Shown here piece by piece: positions 1 through 7,902 of a stretch of 23,162 nt of DNA. The number at the start of each line of letters is the position of its first letter. Position 1 is the first letter of the stretch. A program made the position numbers and the translations under genes. Where the stretch lies: positions 1-23,162 of the IMG/VR virus record IMGVR_UViG_3300022539_000074. The stretch is one strand, 5' to 3'. The notes under the pieces were generated by a model. The model made no database searches. It saw nothing but the letters and a program-made list of their open reading frames with translations, and was not told where the DNA came from. This stretch comes from a virus.

Positions 1-66
1 CGCTGTAGGTTGACTTGCTCCAATCGCCCAATCATCAGGTTGTGATGCACCTATTGCCCAAGCCAT
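1..66 (-). CDS. Partial phage protein with WAIGASQP repeat
   Basis: Only the first 22 codons lie in the window; the gene runs off the left edge. It starts with ATG at 66, four bases after the previous stop, so it belongs to the same leftward operon. The octapeptide WAIGASQP occurs twice within these residues, separated by DD. This suggests a short-period repeat protein, perhaps a fibrous or adhesin-like virion component, but the visible part is too short to assign a role. Confidence 0.55.
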   Translation of the reverse strand, partial: MAWAIGASQPDDWAIGASQPTA

Positions 67-69
67 TTG

Positions 70-219
70 TTAATCATCTCCGAAAATCTCTTTGTTAGGG
101 TCAAGGTCAATAATACGATAGCCATTTTCGTAACGATATGGCATAATTTCCACTGTACCATCAGAATAAAACCGAACCTGGTAATCTGGATAACATTCTG
201 TTATTTCCACTCTTGCCAT
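70..219 (-). CDS. Small hypothetical protein (49 aa)
   Basis: A 49-residue reading frame starts at ATG 219 behind a good AGGAG ribosome site and ends just before the next gene. The product begins MARVEITECYPDYQVRFYSDG and is rich in aromatic and charged residues, with no membrane segment or cysteine pair. Its pattern (two short strands, DGTVEIMPY, then NGYRIIDLDP) suggests a small beta-rich domain. It sits between the beta-helix protein and the repeat protein at the edge, so it is probably a minor virion or tail-associated protein. Function unknown. Confidence 0.6.
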   Translation of the reverse strand: MARVEITECYPDYQVRFYSDGTVEIMPYRYENGYRIIDLDPNKEIFGDD

Positions 220-230
220 TGTCTTTTCTC

Positions 231-1211
231 CTATACAGTCGCTCCTGTTAAATCACCCACATCTAAAGCCTTATTAGCCACAGCGTCTCCTGTTGTTACC
301 GTAAAATCACCATTACCAGGGTCAGCCATTCCTGGGTCGCCAGTTACCTTATGGTCGCCTTGAACAATATCGGAATCGGCCACATCATCCGTATTATTCC
401 AACAGTTATAGTCAAACCAATTTGATTTACTTACTGTTGTCCAATCAACCCCTACCGCACAAGCATCAAGAATATTATTTATGAAACACGCATTTTTACC
501 TGTAGTACCAGATATTCCCATAGACGAACAATTATATATAGTATTCCCAACTCCAATAACCCTATTACGAGTATTTCCGTCTATTCCTTTTGTGCAAGTA
601 TCAATAATACTATTAACTAATAAAGTTATGTCTGCCCCTGCATAGACACCAGCCACAGAATCATGTAAATACGAGGCTATTATTATTGTCGAAGCAGTTC
701 GTATAGCACGTCCATTGACAGCTTGAAGTTCACAACCAATTATCTTAGAATCACTGGTATCATATATTGCATAACGAGTTGCTGCACCACTTTGGTTTAT
801 ATCACAATTTTGAACAATACAATATGTCCCTAAATATAAACCAAAAATTGATGTTATAGTTAATCTTAAATTTTGAAATATCCAATAATCATCAAATGTA
901 AACGCCCAAGATGTGGCAGCAATTAAAGGCCTTGCTGCACCATCTGCGTGGTCACTATGGACAGGAGGCTCATTGGTTGTTCCTGATTTGACACCGATTA
1001 TTTGTATAGGTAAAGCTGATGTGCCATCAAGAGCAGTTGAAATATCCTGTGTAAGTGTGTATGTTCCGCCCGCAACAAAATATCTATCACCTGCTTCGGC
1101 ATTAGTCTCAAGGTCAGTTTCCCACTCACCAAGACCCATAGCATTGGCCCACGTAGTCCCATCCTTTGTTCCTGCTCCTGCCGGTGTTACATACATATCT
1201 GTTGCTGCCAT
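231..1211 (-). CDS. Right-handed beta-helix (pectate-lyase-like) virion protein
   Basis: The 326 aa product has an N-terminal head (MAATDMYVTPAGAGTKDGTTWANA) typical of phage and environmental parallel beta-helix proteins. About 200 residues of short repeating strands follow, with Asn/Ile/Gly turns (for example IVQNCDINQSG, IIGCEL, FINNILDACAVGV), as in tail spikes and pectate-lyase folds. The start ATG overlaps the stop of the upstream glycosyltransferase gene in a TAATG junction. In phages such proteins bind or depolymerise host surface polysaccharide, or decorate the virion. No catalytic triad can be recognised by eye, so a binding rather than lyase role cannot be excluded. There is no signal peptide. 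Confidence 0.72.
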   Translation of the reverse strand: MAATDMYVTPAGAGTKDGTTWANAMGLGEWETDLETNAEAGDRYFVAGGTYTLTQDISTALDGTSALPIQIIGVKSGTTNEPPVHSDHADGAARPLIAATSWAFTFDDYWIFQNLRLTITSIFGLYLGTYCIVQNCDINQSGAATRYAIYDTSDSKIIGCELQAVNGRAIRTASTIIIASYLHDSVAGVYAGADITLLVNSIIDTCTKGIDGNTRNRVIGVGNTIYNCSSMGISGTTGKNACFINNILDACAVGVDWTTVSKSNWFDYNCWNNTDDVADSDIVQGDHKVTGDPGMADPGNGDFTVTTGDAVANKALDVGDLTGATV

Positions 1212-2377
1212 TATTTACCCTTTCTTGTCCACAACTGACATCTTGACTGATGCGTTCCATTTTTAGCGACCATATTAAAATCTGGTCTTAGATACTCATT
1301 TTGCCACCTTTGCTCGTCTATCCTACCAGCATCGTGTACTATTACGATGTCAGCATTTTCAGAAGCTATCCGTATTGAGTGCTGTCTACCAATCCCGCCA
1401 CATACTTTACCAAGAGGGCCATCTACAAAGGCCATATCGTAATGACTACGTGGAAGGGTGCAGTCTTTACCATCCCATATAATTACAAATACCTTACCGT
1501 TCTCTTTACTTGTAATAAGTTCTGCTTGCTCTTTGCTGCATTCAAAGCTATCAACTATAGCATGCTCAGCCATCAATAGACTAGATAGACCAGCGCCGAA
1601 TTCAAGCACATGCTTTACTTCATACTTCTCAATAGCATCCTTAATAAACTTCCAATCTTTCTGCGTTATAGCCATCCCGCCCCAAGGTATGCCGTACTTA
1701 CTCGGTGACGTATCTCTATAATCACTATCATCATAAGCAGTCATATCAAGCAAGCCGACTTCTTTAATATGCTCGCACAGTCTCTGAGGGGTAGTATATA
1801 TACCAAATCCTGCCTTAGCCGCCCTTCTACAGAAGGCAAAATCTGTACCATACTTATTAGTACCATCCTCACGGAACTCAACTAAGAATGGCGCTTTTAG
1901 CTTTTCTAAGACACGCCGTTTGATTAGTATACAACCAGTACCGACTATATCAACTTTCAGCAAATCAGCGTCGCTACTGACAGTACCGAAGTCTGTTGGG
2001 TAGTACCCATCCTTATCTTTATCCTTAGCCTTAACATACGCTGTCCAGTTGAGCTCTTGAGGATTCTGTCTAACCTTAGCAGGAGAACCGATAATATCTT
2101 CATCTGCATACACCAGCTCAAGAGGATTATGCATTGGTATAACATCATCATCTATCATCAGCAGATAATCGCAATCGGTCTTGAGAAATCTATTAACTAT
2201 ACAAGCACGATTGCTACAAATCGGCTCGCCCCACGATATGTTAGGATTCTCCCATACTAACTCAACGCCCTTTGTATTCTGCATTTTAGGGATGACTGAA
2301 TAAGCCATCTCACTACGTAGCCATCCTTTGTTGAGGATAGCGAAGTATACACGAATTGGGTTTTCTGCTTTCGTCAT
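1211..2377 (-). CDS. Glycosyltransferase (GT-A)-methyltransferase fusion
   Basis: I place the start at ATG 2377, giving 388 aa. It overlaps the endonuclease stop as ATGA and has a GAGG site nine bases upstream; the in-frame ATG at 2419 has no ribosome site. Residues 8-215 look like a GT-A glycosyltransferase: a beta-strand RVYFAILNKGW, then LLMIDDDVIP (acidic metal/nucleotide-sugar motif at 76-78), then GTGCILIKR. Residues 250-385 look like a Rossmann-fold SAM methyltransferase: VLEFGAGLSS (motif I, about 257-266), FECS, then DMAFVDGPLG and IVIVHDAG. The protein probably adds and modifies a sugar. Substrate and acceptor are unknown. The second domain is less certain than the first. Confidence 0.7.
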   Translation of the reverse strand: MTKAENPIRVYFAILNKGWLRSEMAYSVIPKMQNTKGVELVWENPNISWGEPICSNRACIVNRFLKTDCDYLLMIDDDVIPMHNPLELVYADEDIIGSPAKVRQNPQELNWTAYVKAKDKDKDGYYPTDFGTVSSDADLLKVDIVGTGCILIKRRVLEKLKAPFLVEFREDGTNKYGTDFAFCRRAAKAGFGIYTTPQRLCEHIKEVGLLDMTAYDDSDYRDTSPSKYGIPWGGMAITQKDWKFIKDAIEKYEVKHVLEFGAGLSSLLMAEHAIVDSFECSKEQAELITSKENGKVFVIIWDGKDCTLPRSHYDMAFVDGPLGKVCGGIGRQHSIRIASENADIVIVHDAGRIDEQRWQNEYLRPDFNMVAKNGTHQSRCQLWTRKGK

Positions 2378-2844
2378 ATGTCTAATCCTCGCTTGTTCAA
2401 TAACTGCATTTCTTTCCATATCACAAGTTGGTGCGTAAATTGACTATCGGTGCAGCGAAGATAGTCCTCTGCACCTGCAATGTTATAGTAATCAATAACC
2501 AGTTGTGCTTGTTTTGTCTTCAAAAAGAGATATGGTAACAGTGCAATACATAGAGATTGCTTATTGGCCGCTCCGGTAAGAGCCATATTCCATAAAGTCT
2601 TGTGTTTAGACTTTCTCTTTTTGCCCGCAGTGCATGTAGATGCAATTCCAAAATGCGTGTTCAGAAATTGGTCTATAGATACAAGTACATCTTTACGCGT
2701 GTTAGAGAATACTATATCTACACGAAAGTATGGCCGATTATTAGTACCCCACATCATATTTAGACAAATACAGCCATCACCATCCATGAAACCCGCTATG
2801 TATGCTAATGCAATATCTTTATTGCATGTACCCAAGTCTATCAT
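2374..2844 (-). CDS. LAGLIDADG homing endonuclease
   Basis: The 156 aa product carries one LAGLIDADG motif at residues 12-24 (ALAYIAGFMDGDG), with the second glycine-acid pair intact. Its size is usual for single-motif members such as I-CreI, which work as homodimers that cut long asymmetric DNA sites. The rest (RVDIVFSNTRKDVLVSIDQF, LLPYLFLKTKQAQLVIDYY) matches the family's typical pattern of a strand pair followed by helices. It stands free, not inside an intron or intein, between a tail-fibre-like gene and the glycosyltransferase fusion. Its TGA overlaps the next ATG (ATGA). The ribosome site is weak (AAGAAAA). It is a selfish mobile gene that has become coupled to the operon. Confidence 0.88.
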   Translation of the reverse strand: MIDLGTCNKDIALAYIAGFMDGDGCICLNMMWGTNNRPYFRVDIVFSNTRKDVLVSIDQFLNTHFGIASTCTAGKKRKSKHKTLWNMALTGAANKQSLCIALLPYLFLKTKQAQLVIDYYNIAGAEDYLRCTDSQFTHQLVIWKEMQLLNKRGLDI

Positions 2845-2849
2845 TTTTC

Positions 2850-3251
2850 TTAGTCCAATGAAATCTTGATACTATTCGTCGCGTACTTAGCAGTATCGCC
2901 GCTGCCTATAGTCTTATTTGTATTAAGTGCCCCCCATACCACTATCCGACCGGTAGAAGAATGCGTACATACTGCAAAGTGTGTTACAGTACCCCAGTCC
3001 TTTGTAGCCTGTGCAAATGTTAATACGATGTTATTAGTCAATGAGCCACCTGAAGCAGCTGTCCACGTATTACACTTCTTCCTAGCATAAGCCCCGCCAC
3101 TAACCTCACCAGCCGGTGATGTACCTGTATCAGCATCATCTAAAGTAGACTTACACAATGCTACATACAGGTTACTTTCTTGCGTATAGGCAGTTTTCTT
3201 GAACTGATGGTCTAGTACCTTATTCTCCTCAGCGTTACTATAACTTCCCAT
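2850..3251 (-). CDS. Tail-fibre-like virion protein (133 aa)
   Basis: The protein begins MGSYSNAEENKVLDHQF and continues with NLYVALCKSTLDDADTGTSPAGEVSGGAYARK, and then a WTAASGGSLTNN...FAQATKDWGTVTHFAV segment. This layout is familiar from a widespread family of small phage structural proteins annotated as tail fibre or gp80-like: a short helix, a YVAL strand, a GEVSGGxYxR turn and a WGTVTHFAV strand. The start has a strong AGGAGG site. It lies between the nozzle-like gene and the homing endonuclease. It probably forms a beta-rich trimerising or receptor-proximal module. Family assignment is from memory of the pattern, not from a search. Confidence 0.65.
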   Translation of the reverse strand: MGSYSNAEENKVLDHQFKKTAYTQESNLYVALCKSTLDDADTGTSPAGEVSGGAYARKKCNTWTAASGGSLTNNIVLTFAQATKDWGTVTHFAVCTHSSTGRIVVWGALNTNKTIGSGDTAKYATNSIKISLD

Positions 3252-3265
3252 ATTATAATTACCTC

Positions 3266-4879
3266 CTAATCGCGTTCACTCTGTGGGACTACTTTACATT
3301 TGAATAGCCCCCGTAGCTGAACATCTTTATCTGAAAGTTGGTATATCTTAAACATAATCCTACGACTCGTGACTGTCAATGGCAGCCTATGCGTAGCCCA
3401 CTTAGTATTTAACGACACTGGTGAGTCTGCTAGAGCAGTCCAAGATGTACCACTGTCTGTAGAGTAATAGACAAATACAGTCGAGCCAACAACTCCCGAC
3501 ATTGCTGTAAAGCTAAACCATAGCCATCTGCCAATAGTCTCCTCCGCATCGACTACAAGCTCCGGCGTCCATACTTCAAACTCTATATCAGCATCATCAT
3601 CCTTACCAGTCGCTTCGTCTAACTTAAACACATACCCATCGTGTGAGATAAATACTGCCATTGGATAACCAGTTTGCCCATACGAGTCATCACAATATAT
3701 ATCAACTTCATCGCAGTATAAATCTTTCCAATCTGTATCATCGCAAGACCACTCAAAATAGTTCTCAAACGAACTAACATCTCTGACAGTATCAGCAAAC
3801 TCGTGATACTCCCAGGGCCTACCGGGTCTCTTATAATCAAGAGCATAACTTACTCTAGCATAACTCACTCCAGCATAATCATCACTAACGCGTGGATAGA
3901 AGAAATGTATCTTATGCTTCCCAACATCTAACCCAGCACATATCTTAGCCTTATTACTAACATCTAACTCAGCAAATAATGCATCTTCTATCCGTAGACC
4001 GACTGGGTCAAGGTCGGTCCCACCATAGTAACCATATATCTTCTGGTCAGTTCCTAAGAAGTAATGGACATTTACAGAGTCCCAGACAGCTTTAGCTGCC
4101 AATAGTCCAGTCTCATATATCACTGTAGGAAATGAGAAGATAGTATCGCCGCCGTAATAGGTACAAATCGTGATGCTCTTCTCAGAATATAGCACCATAT
4201 GTAGACCTATCTTCTTAGCCCGCATTAAGTTACCACGACTGTCTGTAAGAGTAGTACTACCAGATGTACCTACCAGCCAAGTATCTATATTACCAACATC
4301 AGCAAACGCCAAAGATCTAGCATGCTTGCTACTATCAGTGTAGTTAAAAAGAAAAAAATGATTCCAGAACTCTTCTATCTCCTCAACCTTAGCAAAGCTA
4401 GGAAAATCGTGTTCTAGTATTGTAAACACATCACCTGTGTCACCTTCATAGTAATGTATATCATCCTTGCCATTAGATACACAAAGAGCAGTACCACCAT
4501 TGTTAGCAAACTCAGTATCATCAACTGCCAAACACCAACTAAATCTATTGTCAGCGCCGCCACTAAATGCTACCGCAGGAGTTATCTCATCCCAATCATC
4601 GCCGCTAGTATCATACTTGTATGCTTTGGTGGATGTTATAGCTATCAAATGCTTATTACCAAGAGCATCTCTATAGCTAATCAACTCCATGCCAATGCCA
4701 CTAAGCGGCAAGTCGCTACTGCCTAACTGACTATACCCCCTACGCTTCCTAACCTTAGTTATTTCAACTATAGCGTTCTTCATATATGGAGAATAAGCAT
4801 CATCGAACTCAGTCGGTTCGGCGTCTTTATTGATGCCCATAGTCGGGACTTTGGCTAGTCTGTATATTGCTTCTGGCAT
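3266..4879 (-). CDS. Beta-propeller-like virion protein, possible tail nozzle
   Basis: The 537 aa product opens with MPEAIYRLAKVPTMGINKDAEP and has a region of repeated beta-strand blocks (ISYRDALGNKHLIAITSTKAYKYD, then AVDDTEFANNGGTALCVSNG, then WNHFFLFNYTDSS), with many aromatic residues. Phage nozzle or stabilisation proteins of the P22/T7 class have such propeller repeats and begin with a similar 'substitution of parameter list' segment. The C-terminal 110 residues (ETIGRWLWFSFTAMSG...VFVYYSTDSGTSWTALA) look like a beta-sandwich domain. It lies between two fibre genes and downstream of the adaptor-like gene, the expected place for a tail component. A short duplication encodes AGVSYARVSYALDY. 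Nozzle assignment is inference. Confidence 0.5.
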   Translation of the reverse strand: MPEAIYRLAKVPTMGINKDAEPTEFDDAYSPYMKNAIVEITKVRKRRGYSQLGSSDLPLSGIGMELISYRDALGNKHLIAITSTKAYKYDTSGDDWDEITPAVAFSGGADNRFSWCLAVDDTEFANNGGTALCVSNGKDDIHYYEGDTGDVFTILEHDFPSFAKVEEIEEFWNHFFLFNYTDSSKHARSLAFADVGNIDTWLVGTSGSTTLTDSRGNLMRAKKIGLHMVLYSEKSITICTYYGGDTIFSFPTVIYETGLLAAKAVWDSVNVHYFLGTDQKIYGYYGGTDLDPVGLRIEDALFAELDVSNKAKICAGLDVGKHKIHFFYPRVSDDYAGVSYARVSYALDYKRPGRPWEYHEFADTVRDVSSFENYFEWSCDDTDWKDLYCDEVDIYCDDSYGQTGYPMAVFISHDGYVFKLDEATGKDDDADIEFEVWTPELVVDAEETIGRWLWFSFTAMSGVVGSTVFVYYSTDSGTSWTALADSPVSLNTKWATHRLPLTVTSRRIMFKIYQLSDKDVQLRGLFKCKVVPQSERD

Positions 4880-4880
4880 T

Positions 4881-5777
4881 CTACCTTCCTATTGCAAACC
4901 AACGAGCTGATATGGCTTCTACTCCACTCATATTGCGTATTTTTATTGATGCTGCTGTAATTGTGTGAACACTTGGAACCCATGTTCCGGTAGCAGAAGT
5001 TTTGTAAAGACTAACTTGGGCACTAAAGCAAGCGGCGGGAAAAGGCGTGGCAAATGTCACTGTATAGTTGGCACCCGCAGCAATAGAAGCCACCTTGCCC
5101 CATTTCATAATAAGGCCGTTGGAAAGAGTGATAGTCCCATTTGAATCACTGGCACCTGCCATTGTAAGTGGGTCAAAAGCACCTGCGCCAACTGTTGCAT
5201 TTATCTGAGCATCTATATATTTCTTACTACCAACATGCCCATCTTCCGTAGGCGGGTCTAACACAGACACTGCTATCTTCGCACCAGTTGCCGGTTCGAT
5301 TACTTTCAACTGCCCAGTGGACGCTCTAGTATCAACTTGCCCAACGTGAATAGCTTGTCCGGTCTGAGTACCGCTTGCTATGTTAGTAATGTTATGACTA
5401 TTAGCATCTATATTCTCACTAGCCTTAACAATACCAACTCTAACATGTGACCAGCTAGTTGATATACCAGTACTAACAGCCACAAATACTCTTAACTCAT
5501 TGCCATCTGCCGTATTTACCGACAGCCTACCATTATCTGTAGTAGCGGCAATATCAAGATTGTTACCCTCTGGGTCGAGTGCTGGTAAGTCACTCTGCAA
5601 ATATACTCTCGCGGAGCCTTGTAGATGCTGTCCACCAGCATTATCCGTCGCAGGAGTTACGTGCTCTTTAGCGATTATTATCTTAGCAGACGATTTGACA
5701 TCTTTAATCTTCTGTGGCACTGCACCAATCTTAGTATGGTCATCTGGTAATACTACATTCCAGTCATTTTCACTCAT
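4881..5777 (-). CDS. Tail fibre protein with gp53-like C-terminal domain
   Basis: This 298 aa protein starts at ATG 5777 behind TAGGAG. The N-terminal two thirds are Ala/Thr/Asn-rich fibre sequence, including DNSHNITNIASGTQ-like strands and GSKKYIDAQINATV, the phrase that ends many fibre shafts. Residues from about 220 (LSNGLIMKWGKV) to the C-terminus (VEAISARWFAIGR) match the small receptor-binding domain of phage tail fibres, with its VTFATPFPAACFSAQVS strand and terminal W-x-A-I-G. It probably contacts the host surface. A copy of the recurrent 21-bp palindrome lies 14 bases upstream of its start. Confidence 0.8.
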   Translation of the reverse strand: MSENDWNVVLPDDHTKIGAVPQKIKDVKSSAKIIIAKEHVTPATDNAGGQHLQGSARVYLQSDLPALDPEGNNLDIAATTDNGRLSVNTADGNELRVFVAVSTGISTSWSHVRVGIVKASENIDANSHNITNIASGTQTGQAIHVGQVDTRASTGQLKVIEPATGAKIAVSVLDPPTEDGHVGSKKYIDAQINATVGAGAFDPLTMAGASDSNGTITLSNGLIMKWGKVASIAAGANYTVTFATPFPAACFSAQVSLYKTSATGTWVPSVHTITAASIKIRNMSGVEAISARWFAIGR

Positions 5778-5790
5778 TTATTGTCTCCTA

Positions 5791-5811
5791 CTTATTCAAT
5801 ATGTGAACAAG
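5791..5811. promoter_or_regulatory. 21-bp palindrome, copy 1
   Basis: CTTATTCA-ATATG-TGAACAAG lies between the adaptor-like gene and the tail fibre gene, just upstream of the fibre's ribosome site. The 8-5-8 layout and the intact right half-site match three other intergenic copies in this window. One position in the left arm differs from the consensus. No T-run follows on either strand, so it is not a standard terminator. A dimeric protein-binding site is the simplest reading. Confidence 0.55.
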
Positions 5812-5813
5812 TC

Positions 5814-6539
5814 TTAATACCGCAATCTAATATCACCGTAATCACCTGCGTGTAATGAGATACCGTCCCTTCTCTCAACAGGCGGCCCTTCCACCACCAT
5901 CTCCTCAGCTATATCAGCACTATCACTATCAATAGCATGCTTAAGACTACCACCGATGATACCATCATCCCACTTCCATCCCAATGCTAAATGTTTCCAA
6001 TAAGAGAATTGCTCTGAAGCCTCGATGGATAGAAATATGAAGGCGGTTATATACTGAATGATGAATGTATCTAGTATACCTATAGGACAAGCGTTATCAT
6101 CTCCATCAAATATCTGTTCAGTTGATACAACCAATCGAAGTGTCAGCCCGCTCTCAGCATGCTTATCAAGCATTATATATGCTCCCCGTCTCATACCAAC
6201 AGCAGGCCAGCCTTTCATATTATCTTCAGCATTGATGACATTCCTAGCCCACCATACTTCATCTTTCAGAGGAAGTGGCGTATTTAGACTGCCGTCAGCT
6301 TGGACTATGCGGGCCGTTACTATATGTACCAGATTACTGATAGTCGATATACTAACAGATGTAGCGTTTTCTGTAATATCAATATCGCTATTCAGTGTCC
6401 GAGAATCTCTGAATGGATGTGCTTGCACTGCTACCTTAAGAGCTTCATCCGCGAGTCTCTCGATAAGTGTAACCTTCTCAGCACCCCTACCAGTATTGTC
6501 ATTAACGGCAACTTTTATTTGTGCTCTCGTATTTGCCAT
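5814..6539 (-). CDS. Virion structural protein, possible head-tail adaptor
   Basis: The start is ATG 6539 behind GGGAGG; longer versions reading from 6590 run through the previous gene and make no sense. The 241 aa product begins MANTRAQIKVAVNDNTGRGAE and is mostly alpha-helical in its C-terminal half (DTFIIQYITAFIFLSIEASEQFSYWKHLALGWKW). That 'IQYxTAxIFxSxExxExxxYW...ALG' phrase resembles phage adaptor or tail-tubular proteins that join portal to tail. Length suits that role. It precedes the tail fibre and nozzle-like genes in the operon. The assignment rests on pattern and position. Confidence 0.5.
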   Translation of the reverse strand: MANTRAQIKVAVNDNTGRGAEKVTLIERLADEALKVAVQAHPFRDSRTLNSDIDITENATSVSISTISNLVHIVTARIVQADGSLNTPLPLKDEVWWARNVINAEDNMKGWPAVGMRRGAYIMLDKHAESGLTLRLVVSTEQIFDGDDNACPIGILDTFIIQYITAFIFLSIEASEQFSYWKHLALGWKWDDGIIGGSLKHAIDSDSADIAEEMVVEGPPVERRDGISLHAGDYGDIRLRY

Positions 6540-6549
6540 TGCGGCCTCC

Positions 6550-7026
6550 CTATCCAGCAGCAACAACAGGTGTAACTGTTGGAGCTGCACCTACATATGT
6601 TACTCTATACGGAAGTTCACAGTCACCGACCTCAACACTGAGTTTTACATGAATCTGCACTGATGCATTAGGAGCCATTGGGCCCAAAACAAAGCTCATA
6701 CCACTCTCGCTGGCATCTAAAGTACCATTACCGTTAGCTACGATTTGTGCGCTAGCAATCTGTGTAGAGCGATAATTTGTGCCGTCAACTTGAACAACTG
6801 CAATGCAGTCTAGAGTATCTGCTGCAGTTGCTACATTATCCCATCCAGTTGTTGCCTTGTTAAAGTCAATGTCTATCCTACAACTTAGAAGACCCGTAGA
6901 CGGTGCCGTTACAGTTAGAATGTTGGTATAGTTTGTGTAGACAGCCGCAGAGATATCAATATCTGCGTCTCCAGTAATCTCACCAACCTCAACCTGCCCT
7001 TGTAAAAAGCTATCTAATCTTGACAT
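6550..7026 (-). CDS. Virion structural protein, beta-sandwich-like (158 aa)
   Basis: A 158 aa protein from ATG 7026 (AAGGAG site). After a short acidic helix (MSRLDSFLQGQVEVGEITG) it is almost entirely alternating beta-strand and turn: ILTVTAPSTGLLSCRIDIDF, then DCIAVVQVDGTNYRSTQIA, and ASVQIHVKLSVEVG near the end. The C-terminus is proline/valine/alanine rich. There is no signal peptide or enzyme motif. It sits in a block of four small beta-rich genes between the sugar cassette and the tail genes, so it is probably a minor capsid or head-decoration protein. No family recognised. Confidence 0.55.
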   Translation of the reverse strand: MSRLDSFLQGQVEVGEITGDADIDISAAVYTNYTNILTVTAPSTGLLSCRIDIDFNKATTGWDNVATAADTLDCIAVVQVDGTNYRSTQIASAQIVANGNGTLDASESGMSFVLGPMAPNASVQIHVKLSVEVGDCELPYRVTYVGAAPTVTPVVAAG

Positions 7027-7035
7027 ATCGTCTCC

Positions 7036-7578
7036 TTATAGCCCTGTATATATCGCTTCGAGCTCATCAGTTTCTTGTGCTGAACCAGCATCACAAGTTG
7101 TTAGCTCTAGCAATAGATACTTAATCCCCAGACCGTCAAACGTAATTTTAGCAATACCTGTACCAGCCTCACCTATATCAACGATTGATACTTGACTTGG
7201 CCAATACTGTGCTGCTATAGTTAAGAAATCTGCGTAGAATGTAGCTGCAGCAGCTGCTCCTGTAATTGGATGAATAGTGGCAGCTACAGAACCGATATTA
7301 CCTGTACCGTTTGCTATCTCCTCCGCCATACCATTAGTATCTCTAAAACCGTACAATTTCCAAGTAAACACAGCCGTTTGACCGGCCGGTGTACCAAGGA
7401 AGGTAACTATAATATCATTTATACCTTCTGGTAATCTAACCGCATCACCAGTACCGGCACTTCTGTTAGCAAAGTTCTTTGTTGTAGCGCCCAGAACGGT
7501 AGTGTCGTCAGTAACAACTACCCCTCTAAGCTTTATCCAAGGAATTTGCTTGGTCATTAAAGCCCGTTTTGTGCTCAT
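7036..7578 (-). CDS. Virion structural protein (180 aa)
   Basis: The product starts MSTKRALMTKQIPWIKLRGV, is 180 aa long and has a strong AGGAG site. The centre is beta-rich (DIIVTFLGTPAGQTAVFTWKLYGF), followed by an alanine-rich stretch GAAAAATFYADFL and a closing strand IKYLLLELTTCDAGSAQE. These features resemble head-fibre or decoration proteins of environmental phages, but I do not recognise a named family. It is third in the run of small structural genes 5814-7897, all with their own ribosome sites, which suggests high late expression. Confidence 0.5.
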   Translation of the reverse strand: MSTKRALMTKQIPWIKLRGVVVTDDTTVLGATTKNFANRSAGTGDAVRLPEGINDIIVTFLGTPAGQTAVFTWKLYGFRDTNGMAEEIANGTGNIGSVAATIHPITGAAAAATFYADFLTIAAQYWPSQVSIVDIGEAGTGIAKITFDGLGIKYLLLELTTCDAGSAQETDELEAIYTGL

Positions 7579-7588
7579 TATCTATCTC

Positions 7589-7897
7589 CTAAGCATGCAT
7601 TTTGATAAACGATGCGGCCGTAGTTGGAGCCACTGAAACTGTGCAGATGTGTGCTGTATCTACATCTATACGATACGCCATATCACCCATTTTTACTGGA
7701 GCAACGGCAGAACTAGCTGCAGAAACTGCAGGGTCTGCACCAGTAATATACCAGCATCTTCGCTTCAGCCGATTCAGGCTCAAATTACTCTTCTTATCAA
7801 ACTCGGTAGTCTGAGCTGAGCCTCTAGCCAACCGCTGCATTATCTTACCCATCACTCGACTACCATTTTTAGCTAACGTCACAATCGTAGCAGCCAT
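7589..7897 (-). CDS. Small virion-associated protein (102 aa)
   Basis: The ATG at 7897 is preceded by TAGGAGG, which lies inside the last codons of the aminotransferase gene. The 102 aa product begins MAATIVTLAKNGSRVMGKIM and has a basic middle (DKKSNLSLNRLKRRCWYITG) and a beta-rich end. Its MAAT start is shared with the capsid and beta-helix proteins of this genome. The position at the head of the small structural block suggests a minor virion role. Function unknown. Confidence 0.5.
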   Translation of the reverse strand: MAATIVTLAKNGSRVMGKIMQRLARGSAQTTEFDKKSNLSLNRLKRRCWYITGADPAVSAASSAVAPVKMGDMAYRIDVDTAHICTVSVAPTTAASFIKMHA

Positions 7898-7902
7898 TTT
7901 TA

